Assembly (NCBI RefSeq): GCF_900496995.4
Contig: NW_024470384.1
Span: 62,001-126,000 of the forward strand
DNA: 64,000 bases
Source of the DNA: Aquila chrysaetos chrysaetos
Taxonomy: Eukaryota; Chordata; Aves; Accipitriformes; Accipitridae
Reading direction: 5' to 3'
Shown: positions 1 to 11,696 of the stretch, piece after piece
Layout of the letters: the number at the start of each line of letters is the position of its first letter
Numbering within the stretch: position 1 is the stretch's first letter
Position numbers and translations under genes: made by a program
The notes under the pieces: model-generated
Told to the model about the DNA's origin: nothing
The model's input: only the letters and a program-made list of their open reading frames with translations
Database searches by the model: none

Positions 1-2456
1 AACTAGGATATATCCTTCTTTTCAAGGCAGTTCTATAAAATCAATTTGCTAATATTCCCCTAAAAAATTTCCTTATTTAATAATTCCAAAGATAATCTTA
101 TTACTGATTTGGGGATCGTTTTATACGTAAATTTCACATCCGCTTATAATCGTTTAAACAATCTTTGTCATGTTTTACCTTCTGTTCCCCAATATACTTT
201 GTTATGTTCAGCTCGGGCAATTTCTCTTATTATTGTGGGCGGGACTATTATTTGACCTGTCGGTGTTACAGCCTGTCCTGTTTCATTTTGTTAGCCTGCA
301 ATCTAACAATTAATTCTTCGTCTTTTTCGTTCTAATTTCGAGTTTCTTTAGGCAATTTTATACTTTTCTCTGGAACTAGTGCTAGGATGCCTTTTTCTGC
401 AGCCTCTTTAGCAGCTTTATCGGCCAGTCGGTTACCTGCGTTAGGAACAGTCTTACCCAACTGATGTGCTTTACAGTGCATTATCGTGGCTGCTGTTGGT
501 TTTTGAACGGTTTCTAACAATTTCAGTATCTGTTCTGCATGCTGAATGGCGGCTCCTTGTGCAGATAAGAGTCCTCTTTCTCTCCGTTATCGCTCCATGT
601 GCACGTACTACTCCGAAAGCATACTTTGAGTCTGTCCAAATGTTGACTCGCTTTCCTTGACTTAGTTCCAGAGCTCGAGTGAGAGCTATCAGTTCAGCCT
701 TTTGGGCAGATATCATCGAGGGCAAAGTTCGCAACGCAATTACCTCCTCGGTAGTTATTGTCTATCTCGATAAACGTTTTCCTTCACAGATGAAACAGCT
801 TCCGTCGGTATATAGTTCCCAATCTGTTACTTCTAGTGGCACATCTCAGAGATCCGGTCGGCAGGAGTAAACTCTTTCGATTGTCTGCAAGCAGTCGCGT
901 TCCAGTTCTCCTTTAACTCGATCGGTTGTTGAAAACGCAACAGGGTTAACGGTGGTACGAGTTTTTAAGTAAACATCATCTTGTTCCGGCAACACCACTT
1001 GGTATTTCAGCATTCTGCGAGGGGATAACCAAGGCCCCCCCTTTCTGTTTTAGCACAACAGTTATCATATGGGAAACACACAGTAATCCTTTGTCCTCAG
1101 GTGAACTTACGAGCTTCCTGGATCAGTAGCACAGTTGCAGCGACGGCTCTCCGACGACCAGAGCATCCCAGACTCACGTGATCTCATCGCTTCGAGAAGT
1201 AGGCCACAGCTCGCCCACTTGGCCCTAAATATTGGGCCGGGATACCCAGAGCTATACCTCTTCTTTCACGAGTAAAAAGTTCAAATGTCTTTGTGAGATC
1301 TGGCAGGCCTAGGGCTGGCACCCCCGTTACAGCCTGTTTCGATTCTTTGAAAGTGGCTTTCTCGGCATCAGTCCAATCCATTGCTTGAGGTTTTGAGCTG
1401 CTCGTATAAAGGTCGGACCAGCAAGCCGCAATTGATAATCTACAGGTGACACCACTCAACCATTCCCGGAAATGCTCGTCATTAATTTTTTTTTGGTCTT
1501 AGGTTCGGGGAGACGACAGATTGCCTCTTTTCTCTCAGCTCCTAATTGTCTCTGTCCTTCTAGGATTTTAACACTCAAATAAGTGTCTTCTTTCTGGGTT
1601 CTTTGGCTTTTTTCTTTTGACACTCGATATCCACCGATTCCCAAAAAGTTCAAAAAGTTAACAGTTAACTTTGTGCATTGTTCTTCCACCTCAGCTACAA
1701 TTAACAGATCATCCCTATATTTCAACAAGATTTCTTGATTATTTTCTTTCTTCCAAATCTCTCATTCTTGTGCCAATGGATTTCCAAAAATGGTAAGACT
1801 ATTCTTAAAGCCTTGAGGCAAGACTGTCCACGTATAGTGTGTTTTTCTCCCAGTCTCAGGCTTTTCCCATTCAAAAGCAAAAAGCTCTTGACTATTGGGA
1901 TCCAAGGGAATACAGAAAAAGGCATCTTTTCAGCCTAACGCTGTGAACCGTTCTCGTCTCTCTGTCAGGGTTGTTAACAAAGTATAAGGATTTGCTACTA
2001 CCGGATGAATACCTTGTACTATTTGATTTATTGCTCTGAGGAACTAATCCATAATCTTTTTCGTTAGCCTTTTAACAGGCAAGGTCGGGGTGTTATATTT
2101 GGATTCACGTTCTATTAACAGTTTACGTCTTAAAAATTTTTGTCTTATCAATACTAACCCTTTCCGACTTTCCGGTTTTAGGGGGTATTGTTGAATTCTT
2201 ACCGGATTCGATCCTGGCTTTAAATCAGTTCTCACAGGTTCTGCTTTTTGGATTTACCGGGAACTTCCCAGTCCAGACGATTGGAATTACAGCGTTATAC
2301 TTTGACCGGTATAATCTTCGGCTTTCGGTAACCATCCTGTAACAACAAAGCCGCTGCTTCGATACGTTTAGTTTCTGGAATTAAAATTTTAACCTCTCCA
2401 TTTTTTAATTTAATCTCTGCCTCTTAAGTTCTCCAGTAGATCTCTCCTTAACAGGA
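1..2456 (-). pseudogene. ERV pol remnant, copy A (RT, RNase H, start of integrase)
   Basis: This is a decayed retroviral pol read on the minus strand. In transcription order it holds an RT N-terminal block (2,235-2,044), an RT palm block in another frame (1,925-1,722), a block with the RT active-site motif YRDD (1,728-1,456), a connection region ending in AYFSKR (1,459-1,184), and RNase H pieces with the WTDSKYA motif (734-471) and the ADKAAKEAA motif (520-332). The first bases of the integrase region lie below position 330. The blocks sit in several frames separated by stops, so no enzyme can be made. The motif order and the Y-x-DD context are gammaretrovirus-like (ERV1 class). The copy is nearly identical to copy B, 3,750 bp to the right, and starts exactly at an assembly gap. 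The ERV call is firm; the genus is an inference. Confidence 0.85.
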
Positions 2457-2956
2457 NNNNNNNNNNNNNNNNNNNNNNNNNNNNNNNNNNNNNNNNNNNN
2501 NNNNNNNNNNNNNNNNNNNNNNNNNNNNNNNNNNNNNNNNNNNNNNNNNNNNNNNNNNNNNNNNNNNNNNNNNNNNNNNNNNNNNNNNNNNNNNNNNNNN
2601 NNNNNNNNNNNNNNNNNNNNNNNNNNNNNNNNNNNNNNNNNNNNNNNNNNNNNNNNNNNNNNNNNNNNNNNNNNNNNNNNNNNNNNNNNNNNNNNNNNNN
2701 NNNNNNNNNNNNNNNNNNNNNNNNNNNNNNNNNNNNNNNNNNNNNNNNNNNNNNNNNNNNNNNNNNNNNNNNNNNNNNNNNNNNNNNNNNNNNNNNNNNN
2801 NNNNNNNNNNNNNNNNNNNNNNNNNNNNNNNNNNNNNNNNNNNNNNNNNNNNNNNNNNNNNNNNNNNNNNNNNNNNNNNNNNNNNNNNNNNNNNNNNNNN
2901 NNNNNNNNNNNNNNNNNNNNNNNNNNNNNNNNNNNNNNNNNNNNNNNNNNNNNNNN
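2457..2956. other. Assembly gap (500 N)
   Basis: Exactly 500 unknown bases, a round number that suggests a placeholder rather than a measured length. It separates pol copy A from the integrase end of copy B, exactly where env and a 3' LTR would be expected. An open frame read across it is meaningless. Confidence 0.99.
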
Positions 2957-5900
2957 TTATAAACTTACACAATTGTTTTCCCAAATAGATAACGTGAAAC
3001 TTACTTAGAGGTTTCAGTTTCAAAGGGCCAGTTTCTTTAGACTTCCAATTTCCTGTTGGTGCTTTCTTTATTCTTGAATAATGAAGCCAAGGTTCTTCTC
3101 CCAGACCTTTACTGCTGTAAGTGTTGTTAAAATGACTCGATATGGTCCTTGCCGCTTCTCAGCGATTTTATATATATTCAATCTCCGGGTCGGAAGGGAT
3201 GCGCTGCTACGTCCAATTCTAAGGGTCCAGCTGCGGAGACAGACTGACGAAGTTCTTGAAAAGAATTGCTTAAAGAAATCATAACACCTTTTAAAAACAT
3301 ATCTCCAAAGGCACTCAAGGTACGCAGAACATAGGACTCTTGATACGGTCTTTCATATAACATTGCATAATGACTTAAATTTTCTTTCTCTTCTGGCTAT
3401 ACTCTGATTCTTAATAGAGCCATCGGTAAGGCTTTAACCCATGTGAGTGAGGTTTCCTGACAAATTTTACTCAACTGTTGCTTAAGGGTATAGTTCATTC
3501 ATTCTTCCCCCCCCGCCCCCCGCCACTTGCTTGTGGTCCATATGGGGTGTGATAGTCTCAACCTCTAGATAATACTTTGCTCAACTTGTCTCATACTCTT
3601 TGCTATAAAATGAGGGCCATTGTCAGGTGACATTCTTATGGGCACCCCATATTTTGGTATTATCTCTTTGAGCAAGACTTTGACTACTTCTCTCGCTTTG
3701 TTGGTGCGACAAGGGAAAGCCTCGGGCCACCCAGTGAAGATACCAACTAAAACTAGGATATATCCTTCTTTTCAAGGCAATTCTAGAAAATCAATTTGCT
3801 AATATTCCCCTAAAAAATTTCCTTATTTAATAATTCCAAAGATAATCTTATTACTGATTTGGGGATCAGTTTATACGTAAATTTCACATCCGCTTATAAT
3901 CGTTTAAACAATCTTTGTCATGTTTTACCTTCTGTTCCCCAATATACTTTGTTATGTTCAGCTCGGGTAATTTCTCTTATTATTGTGGGCGGGACTATTA
4001 TTTGACCTGTCGGTGTTACAGCCTGTCCTGTTTCATTTTGTTAGCCTGCAATCTAACAATTAATTCTTCATCTTTTTCGTTCTAATTTCGAGTTTCTTTA
4101 GGCAATTTTATACTTTTCTCTGGAACTAGTGCTAGGATGCCTTTTTCTGCAGCCTCTTTAGCAGCTTTATCGGCCAGTCGGTTACCTGCGTTAGGAACAG
4201 TCTTACCCAACTGATGTGCTTTACAGTGCATTGTCGTGGCTGCTGTTGGTTTTTGAACGGTTTCTAACAATTTCAGTATCTGTTCTGCATGCTGAATGGC
4301 GGCTCCTTGTGCAGATAAGAGTCCTCTTTCTCTCCGTTATCGCTCCATGTGCACGTACTACTCCGAAAGCATACTTTGAGTCTGTCCAAATGTTGACTCG
4401 CTTTCCTTGACTTAGTTCCAGAGCTCGAGTGAGAGCTATCAATTCAGCCTTTTGGGCAGATATCATCGAAGGCAAAGTTTGCAACGCAATTACCTCCTCG
4501 GTAGTTATTGTCTATCTCGATAAACGTTTTCCTTCACAGATTAAACAGCTTCCGTCGGTATATAGTTCCCAATCTGTTACTTCTAGTGGCACATCTCAGA
4601 GATCCGGTCGGCAGGAGTAAACTCTTTCGATTGTCTGCAAGCGGTCGCGTTCCAGTTCTCCTTTAACTCGATCGGTTGTTGAAAACGCAACAGCGGTTAA
4701 CGGTGGTACGAGTTTTTAAGTAAACGTCATCTTGTTCCGGCAGCACCACTTGGTATTTCAGCATTCTGCTAGGGGATAACCAAGGCCCCCCTTTCTGTTT
4801 TAGCGCAACAGTTATCATATGGGAAACACACAGTAATCCTTTGTCCTCAGGTGAACTTACGAGCTTCCTGGATCAGTAGCACAGTTGCAGCGACGGCTCT
4901 CCGACGACCAGAGCATCCCAGACTCACGTGATCTCATCGCTTCGAGAAGTAGGCCACAGCTCGCCCACTTGGCCCTAAATATTGGGCCGGGATACCCAGA
5001 GCTATACCTCTTCTTTCACGAGTAAAAAGTTCAAATGTCTTTGTGAGATCTGGCAGGCCTAGGGCTGGCACCCCCGTTACAGCCTGTTTCGATTCTTTGA
5101 AAGTGGCTTTCTCGGCATCAGTCCAATCCATTGCTTGAGGTTTTGAGCTGCTCGTATAAAGGTCGGACCAGCAAGCCGCAATTGATAATCTACAGGTGAC
5201 ACCACTCAACCATTCCCGGAAATGCTCGTCATTAATTTTTTTTGGTCTTAGGTTCGGGGAGACGACAAATTGCCTCTTTTCTCTCAGCTCCTAATTGTCT
5301 CTGTCCTTCTAGGATTTTAACACTCAAATAAGTGTCTTCTTTCCGGGTTCTTTGGCTTTTTTCTTTTGACACTCGATATCCACCGATTCCCAAAAAGTTC
5401 AAAAAGTTAATAGTTAACTTTGTGCATTGTTCTTCCACCTCAGCTACAATTAACAGATCATCCCTATATTTCAACAAGATTTCTTGATTATTTTCTTTCT
5501 TCCAAATCTCTCATTCTTGTGCCAATGGATTTCCAAAAATGGTAAGACTATTCTTAAAGCCTTGAGGCAAGACTGTCCACGTATAGTGTGTTTTTCTCCC
5601 AGTCTCAGGCTTTTCCCATTCAAAAGCAAAAAGCTCTTGACTATTGGGATCCAAGGGAATACAGAAAAAGGCATCTTTTCAGCCTAACACTGTGAACCAT
5701 TCTTGTTTCTCTGTCAGGGTTGTTAACAAAGTATAAGGATTTGCTACTACCGGATGAATACCTTGTACTATTTGATTTATTGCTCTGAGGAACTAATCTA
5801 TAATCTTTTTCGTTAGCCTTTTAACAGGCAAGGTCGGGGTGTTATATTTGGATTCACGTTCTATTAACAATTTACGTCTTAAAAATTTTTGTCTTATCAA

Positions 5901-6496
5901 TACTAACCCTTTCCGACTTTCCGGTTTTAGGGGGTATTGTTGAACTCTTACCGGATTCGATCCTGGCTTTAAATCAGTTCTCACAGGTTCTGCTTTTTGG
6001 ATTTACCGGGAACTTCCCAGCCCAGACGATTGGAATTACAGTGTTATACTTTGACCGGTATAATCTTCGGCTTTCGGTAACCATCCTGTAACAACAAAGC
6101 CACTGCTTCGATACGTTTAGTTTCTGGAATTAAAATTTTAACCTCTCCAGTTTTTAATTTAATTTCTGCCTCTTAAGTTCTCCAGTAGATCTCTCCTTAA
6201 CCGGAGCTTAGGAGAATTTGGCACGTACAAAAACTGCTGAGTGACCCGTTGCTTTCCTAATTTCATTGTTCAAGATTTAAAGAAGGGTCTAGTTTCTCGT
6301 TCACTTGTTGCACCACCACCACCAATTTCTTCAAAACTTAACTCTCCCTCTAAGGTATCTAAAACTGAAAAGGCGACTCTAGTGTCAATTCAAATTCAAT
6401 TTTCTGTTCTCCCAGTTTAGCTGTAACCAGAGGTTCTGCTGGGAGACTCCCCTCCGGTCCCCGTCAGATACGTTCACTTAAAAAGAACAAATCGAC
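2957..6496 (-). pseudogene. ERV pro-pol remnant, copy B (RT, RNase H, integrase)
   Basis: This is the more complete pol copy of the ERV, on the minus strand. The protease/pre-RT stretch (6,496-6,000) is heavily broken. RT blocks lie at 5,984-5,793, 5,674-5,471 and 5,477-5,232 (YRDD motif), with the connection at 5,209-4,934. RNase H follows at 4,484-4,082. The integrase core, with GWPEAFPCRTNKAR and SPDNGPHF, lies around 3,740-3,590, and its C-terminal part, with WVKALPMALLRIR, runs from about 3,480 to the gap. Frameshifts and stops separate the blocks. From 3,751 rightward it matches copy A at an almost constant 3,750-bp offset, with scattered substitutions and single-base indels in homopolymers. 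No env is visible. Confidence 0.85.
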
Positions 6497-6721
6497 CTAT
6501 GGCACTTTATTCCATTTACTCTCTCTCCTACAAAACAACAGTAATTGCGATATAGCATTATAACTCAAAGTTCTGTTTGTTTCCCATTTTTCCTGCAGTT
6601 CACCCCAGTGTGCCAATAAACTTCCCAACGGTGATGTTTTTGGTACCTTTTCATCAGCAGTTATATTTCCTGCGCTCTCATTCTTAAACAGCTTTGCTAA
6701 TGCCATGATACTTACATACAT
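6497..6721 (-). pseudogene. gag matrix-like fragment of the ERV
   Basis: A 74-codon minus-strand open stretch lies between the leader and pol. It contains the pattern SPLGSLLAHW and later LLFCRRESKW, which resembles the start of gammaretroviral matrix proteins (P-L-x-x-x-L-x-x-W, then a cysteine and tryptophan). The rest of gag (capsid and nucleocapsid) is missing: only about 500 bp separate this block from the RT start, so most of gag has been deleted. The assignment rests on position and weak motif resemblance only. Confidence 0.45.
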
Positions 6722-7054
6722 TCAAATACCAAATAATACCAAACAAATGCAAATGACAGTTGTCCCAAATAATACACAAAGTCCAACCCAGCAATAACTT
6801 TCGCTTATGACTTACGGGCGGACGCCTAGGCTTCCAATGCAAACGGGTACCCTCCGAGCCCCAACCCTGCGAAGCTTTCGCCGCGCCTCAGGGGCAGGCT
6901 TTCCAAACAAATTCCAAAGAAGCAGCGCCTTACCTTTTTTCCAGGGAACGCTGCGAGGAGCTTTGCGAGTCGAGGGTGATGGTTCTCCCCGAGAATACCT
7001 CGGTGCCGGCCGGAGTTCGATCAACACTCGATCTCGTCCAGTCTCACTCGCAAG
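6722..7054 (-). other. ERV leader region (between PBS and gag)
   Basis: GC-rich sequence between the putative primer-binding site and the gag scrap, in the position of a retroviral 5' leader. No open frame in it is convincing. Its composition differs from the AT-rich pol that follows. A packaging signal cannot be recognised by eye. Confidence 0.45.
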
Positions 7055-7072
7055 GTCCCGTCTGGGTCGCCA
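7055..7072 (-). other. Candidate retroviral primer-binding site
   Basis: On the minus strand the 18-mer TGGCGACCCAGACGGGAC begins with the TGG expected to pair with a tRNA CCA end and lies just after the presumed LTR end. It partly resembles the PBS for tRNA-Trp, but the primer cannot be fixed by eye. About 10 bases separate it from the last CA dinucleotide, more than usual. Confidence 0.4.
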
Positions 7073-7082
7073 AAACCGTTAC

Positions 7083-7434
7083 TGAAATCCGGAATAAAAC
7101 TCCTTAACGCCAACGTGAAGTTAAGAAGCGGGCACTTCGTTTATCGCAGCGCTGGGGAGACGGGGGATCACTCCTCCAGAGGCGTGTCCCGCCTAGTATC
7201 AAAATCCATCAGTTTTTACAGACTTTTTCTGTCAGGTCATTGTTACATAAGCTCTTTCCATAAAAATGCATACTGTGCTCGTTCTTAAATTTAACCTTTA
7301 TAAGGACTGGTCCTTTGATTATGTAACCTTATCAATATTCTTATTCAAAAACAATCATTGGTCAGTTACACTTTTAGCTCTACTGACTGGAATCTTCGAT
7401 ACTCAAATCAAGACAGGAAGGATAAGGGGGTCCA
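7083..7434 (-). mobile_element. Truncated 5' LTR of the ERV
   Basis: This minus-strand segment has LTR architecture: a CCAAT box, a TATA box about 55 bp further on, a poly(A)-like GATAAA about 155 bp after that (near 7,140), and a putative PBS just beyond. The U3 end is cut off abruptly at 7,434, where the CpG satellite begins. No LTR partner is visible on the other side of pol, so the boundaries are inferred. Confidence 0.55.
7295..7361 (-). promoter_or_regulatory. LTR core promoter (CCAAT and TATA boxes)
   Basis: On the minus strand CCAAT (7,361-7,357) is followed by CCTTATAAAGG (7,305-7,295). The spacing is normal for a retroviral U3 promoter. Nothing intact lies downstream, so it is probably a relic. 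Confidence 0.5.
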
Positions 7435-8279
7435 AGTCGACGAGTCGACGCATCGTCGGAGTCGTCGAAGCCGACGAGTCGACGCGTTGTGGAAGCCGTC
7501 GAGTCGATGCGTCGTCGGAGCCAACGAGTCGTCGAGTCGACGCGTCGTCAGAGCCGACGAGTCTTTGAAGTCGACGCATCATCGAAGTCGACGAGTCGTC
7601 GAAGTCGACGCGACGTCAGAGTCGACGCGACGTCAGAGTCGACGCGACGTCAGAGTCGACGCGTCGTCGGAGTCGTCAAGTCGACGCGTCGTCGAATTCG
7701 ACGAGTCATCGAGTCTTCGAAGTCGACGAGTCGACGAGTCGTCGGAGTCGTCGAGTCGACGCGTCCCTGGAGTCGACGCGTTGTCGGAGTAGTCGAGTTG
7801 CTGAAATCGTCGAGTCATCGGAGTCGTCTAGTCGTCGGAGTCGACAAGTCGTCGCGTCGACGAGTCGTCATGTCGTCGAGTCGTCGTGTCGTCGAAGCCG
7901 ACGAGTCGTCGTGTCGTCGAGTCGTCGTGTCGTCGAAGCCGACGAGTCGTCGAGTCGACGAGTCGACGGAGTCATCGAGTCGACGCGTCGTCGAAGTCGT
8001 CGAAGTCGTCAAAGTCGTCGAGTCGTCGAAGTCGTCGAGTCGTCGAGTCGTCAAAGTCGACGAGTCGTCAAAGTCGACGAGTCGTCGAGTCATCAAAGTC
8101 GACGAGTCGTCGAGTCGTAAAAGTCGACGAGTCGACGTGTCGTCGGAGTCGACGAGTCGTCGAGTCGACGAGTAGTCGAGTCGACGTGTTGTCGGAGTCG
8201 TCGAGTCGACGAGTCGTTGAGCCATCGGAGTCGATGAGTCGTCGAAGCCGACGAGTCGACGCGTCGTCGGAGTCAACGA

Positions 8280-8343
8280 GTCGACGCGTCGTCGAGTCGT
8301 CGGAGTCGACGCGTCGACTCGGACGACTCGACGACGCGTCGAC
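8280..8343. repeat. 64-bp near-perfect palindrome at the satellite turning point
   Basis: Each base from 8,280 to 8,311 pairs with its partner from 8,343 down to 8,312, except one G/G mismatch (8,302 and 8,321). The centre is the perfect 18-mer GAGTCGACGCGTCGACTC at 8,303-8,320. There is no spacer. It marks the exact point where unit orientation flips. Confidence 0.9.
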
Positions 8344-10264
8344 GCGTCGACTCGGACGACTCGGACGACGCGTCGAATCGAGGACTCGGACGACGCGTCG
8401 AATCGAGGACTCGGACGACGCGTCGAATCGACGACTCCGTCGACTCCGACGACTCGACAACTCGACGACTCGTCGACTCCGACGACTCCACGACTCCGAC
8501 GACTCGACGACTCCACGACTCCGACGATTCGTCGACTCGACGACTCCGACGACTCCACGACTCCGACGACTCCACGATTCCGACGACTCGACGACTCCAC
8601 GACTCCGACGACTCCACGATTCCGACGACTCGAGACTCATCGACTCGTCGACTCCGACGACTCCACGATTCCGACGACTCGAGACTCATCGACTCGTCGA
8701 CTCCGACGACTCGACGACTCGAAACTCGTCGACTCCGACGACTTGACACTTGTCGACTCCGACGACTCCACGACTCGTCGACTCGAGACTCGTCGACTCC
8801 GACGACTCGTCGACTCGACCACTCGAGACTCGTCGAATCCGACGACTCGTCGACTCGACCACTCGAGACTCGTCGAATCCGACGACTCGTCGACTCGACC
8901 ACTCGAGACTCGTCGAATCCGACGACTCGACGACTCGACCACTCGAGACTCGTCGACTCAACAACTCGAGACACGTCGACTCCGACGACTCGACGACTCA
9001 TCGACTCGACGACTCGAGACTCGTCGACTCGACGACTTCGACGACTCAACGACTTCGACGACTTCGACGACTCGACGACTTCGACGACTCGACGACTTCG
9101 ACGACTCGACGACTTCGACGACTCGACGACTTCGACGACTCGACGACTTCGACGACTCGTCGAATTCGACGACTCGACGACTTCGACGACTTCGACGACT
9201 CGACGACTTCGACGACTCGACGACTTCGACGACTCGACGACTCGACGACTCGACGACTCGACGACTTCGACGACTCGACGACTCGTCGACTTTGACGACT
9301 TCGACGACTCGACGACTTCGACGACTTCGACGACTTTGACGACTCGTCGACTTCGACGACTTCGACGACTCGACGACTTCGACGACTTCGACGACTCGAC
9401 GACTTCGACGACTTCGACGACTCGACGACTTCGACGACTTCGACGACTCGACGACTTCGACGACTTCGACGACTCGACGACTTCGACGACTCGACGACTC
9501 GAGACTCGACGACTTCGACGACTCGACGACTTCGACGACTCGACGACGCGTCGACTCGACGACTCCGATGACTCGGACGACGCGTCGACTCGACGACTCC
9601 GATGACTCGGACGACACGTCAAATCGACGACTCCGACGACACGTCAAATCGACGACTCCGACGACTCGACACTCGTCGACTCCGACGACTCGTCGACTTC
9701 GACGACTCGACGGCTCGTCGACTCGTCGACTCCGACGACGCGTCGAATCGACGACTCGGACGACGCGTCGAATCGACGACTCGGACGACGCGTCGAATCG
9801 ACGACTCGGACGACACGTCGAATCGACGACTCCGTCGACTCCGACGACTCCACGACTCCGACGACTCGACAACTCGTCGACTCCGACGACTCCACGACGC
9901 CGACGACTCGTCGACTCCACGACTCCGACGACTCGACGACTCCACGACTCCGACGACTCCTCGATTCCGACGACTCGAGACTCATCGACTCGTCGACTCC
10001 GACGACTCCACGACTCGAAACTCGTCAAATCCGACGACTCGACGACTCGTCGACTCCGACGACTCATCGACTCGACGGCTCGAGACTCGTCGACTCCGAC
10101 GACTCGACGGCTCGAGACTCGTCGACTCCGACGACTCGACGACTCGAGACTCAGCGACTCCGACGACTCGACGACTCGACGACTCGAGACTCGTCGACTC
10201 CGACGACTCGTCGACTCGAGACTCGTCGACTCCGACGACTCGAGACTCGACGACTCGACGACTC

Positions 10265-10502
10265 GAGTCTCGAGACTCGACGACTCGAGACTCGACGACT
10301 CGACGACTCGAGTCTCGAGACTCGACGACTCGAGACTCGACGACTCGACGACTCGAGTCTCGAGACTCGACGACTCGAGTCTCGAGACTCGACGACTCGA
10401 GACTCGACGACTCGACGACTCGAGTCTCGAGACTCGACGACTCGACGACTCGAGTCTCGAGACTCGACGACTCGAGACTCGACGACTCGAGTCTCGAGAC
10501 TC
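10265..10502. repeat. Sub-block with seven copies of a 14-bp palindrome
   Basis: The self-complementary 14-mer GAGTCTCGAGACTC occurs seven times, starting near 10,265, 10,310, 10,355, 10,377, 10,422, 10,452 and 10,489, separated by CGACGACTCGAGACTCGAC-type units. It is a locally amplified variant within the CpG satellite. Confidence 0.85.
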
Positions 10503-11696
10503 GACGACTCGAGACTCGACGACTCGAGTCTCGTCGACTCCGACGACTCGAGACTCGACGACTCGACGACTCGAGTCTCGTCGACTCCAACGACTTGAGA
10601 CTCGACAACTCGACGACTCGTCGACTCGACGACTCGAGTCTCGTCGACTCCGACGACTCGTCGACTCGACGACTCGACGACTTCGACGACTCGACGACTT
10701 CGACGACTCGACGACTCGTCGACTCGACGACTTCGACGACTCGACGACTCGACGACTTCGACGACTCGACGACTTCGACGACTCGACGACTCGACGACTT
10801 CGACGACTCGACGACTTCGACGACTCGACGACTCGACGACTTCGACGACTCGACGACTTCGACGACTCGACGACTCGACGACTTCGACGACTCGACGACT
10901 TCGACGACTCGACGACTCGACGACTCGACGACTTCGACGACTCGACGACTCGACGACTCGTCGACTCTTCGACTTCGACGACTCGACGACTCCACGACTT
11001 CGACGACTCGTCGACTCGACGACTCCACGACTCCGACGACTCGACGACTCCACGACTCCGACGACTCGTCGACTCGACGACTCGACGACTTCGACGACTC
11101 GTCGACTTTGACGACTTCGACGACTCGTCGACTCGTCGACTTCGACGACTCGACGACTCGACGACTCGACGACTTCGACGACTCGACGACTCGACGACTC
11201 GACGACTTCGACGACTCGACGACTCGACGACTTCGACGACTCGACGACTCGACGACTTCGACGACTCGACGACTTCGACGACTCGACGACTTCGACGACT
11301 CGACGACTTCGACTCGACGACTTCGACGACTCGACGACTTCGACGACTCGACGACTCGACGACTCGACGACTTCGACGACTCGACGACTTCGACGACTCG
11401 ACGACTCGACGACTTCGACGACTTCGACGACTCGACGACTTCGACGACTCGACGACTTCGACGACTCGACGACTTCGACGACTCGACGACTTCGACGACT
11501 CGACGACTTCGACGACTCGACGACTTCGACGACTCGACGACTTCGACGACTCGACGACTCGTCGACTCGACGGCTTCGACGACTCGTCGGCTTCGACGAC
11601 TCGTCGACTTCGACGACTCGTCGGCTTCGACGACTCGTCGACTTCGACGACTCGACGACTTCGACGACTCGATGACTCGTCGACTTCGACGACTCG

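Larger units (their letters stand above)
7435..11696. repeat. CpG-dense 8/9-bp satellite with internal inversion
   Basis: A 4.26-kb array is made almost entirely of TCGACGAC and TTCGACGAC units and variants (TCCGACGAC, TCGTCGAC, TCGAGAC). From 7,435 to about 8,311 the units read as GTCGTCGA; from 8,312 to 11,696 they read as the reverse complement. The row 9,061-9,120 holds 14 CpG in 60 bases. SalI-like GTCGAC and, in places, MluI-like ACGCGT and XhoI-like CTCGAG sites abound. The array is patchy: TCCGACGAC-rich near 8,450-9,000, a regular 17-bp TTCGACGACTCGACGAC form near 9,040-9,540 and 10,670-11,560, and an XhoI-rich block at 10,260-10,520. The unit contains no stop codon, so open frames of hundreds of codons appear in every frame; their Arg/Ser/Asp/Thr low-complexity products are not proteins. 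It abuts an ERV LTR on the left and a purine-rich satellite on the right. Confidence 0.95.

Noticed and set aside
2448-3023. Open frame of 191 codons spanning the gap
   Set aside because: Almost all of it is unknown bases; only the flanking ERV sequence is real.
7435-11696. CRISPR array
   Set aside because: The repeats are 8-9 bp with no unique spacers, and the context is vertebrate.
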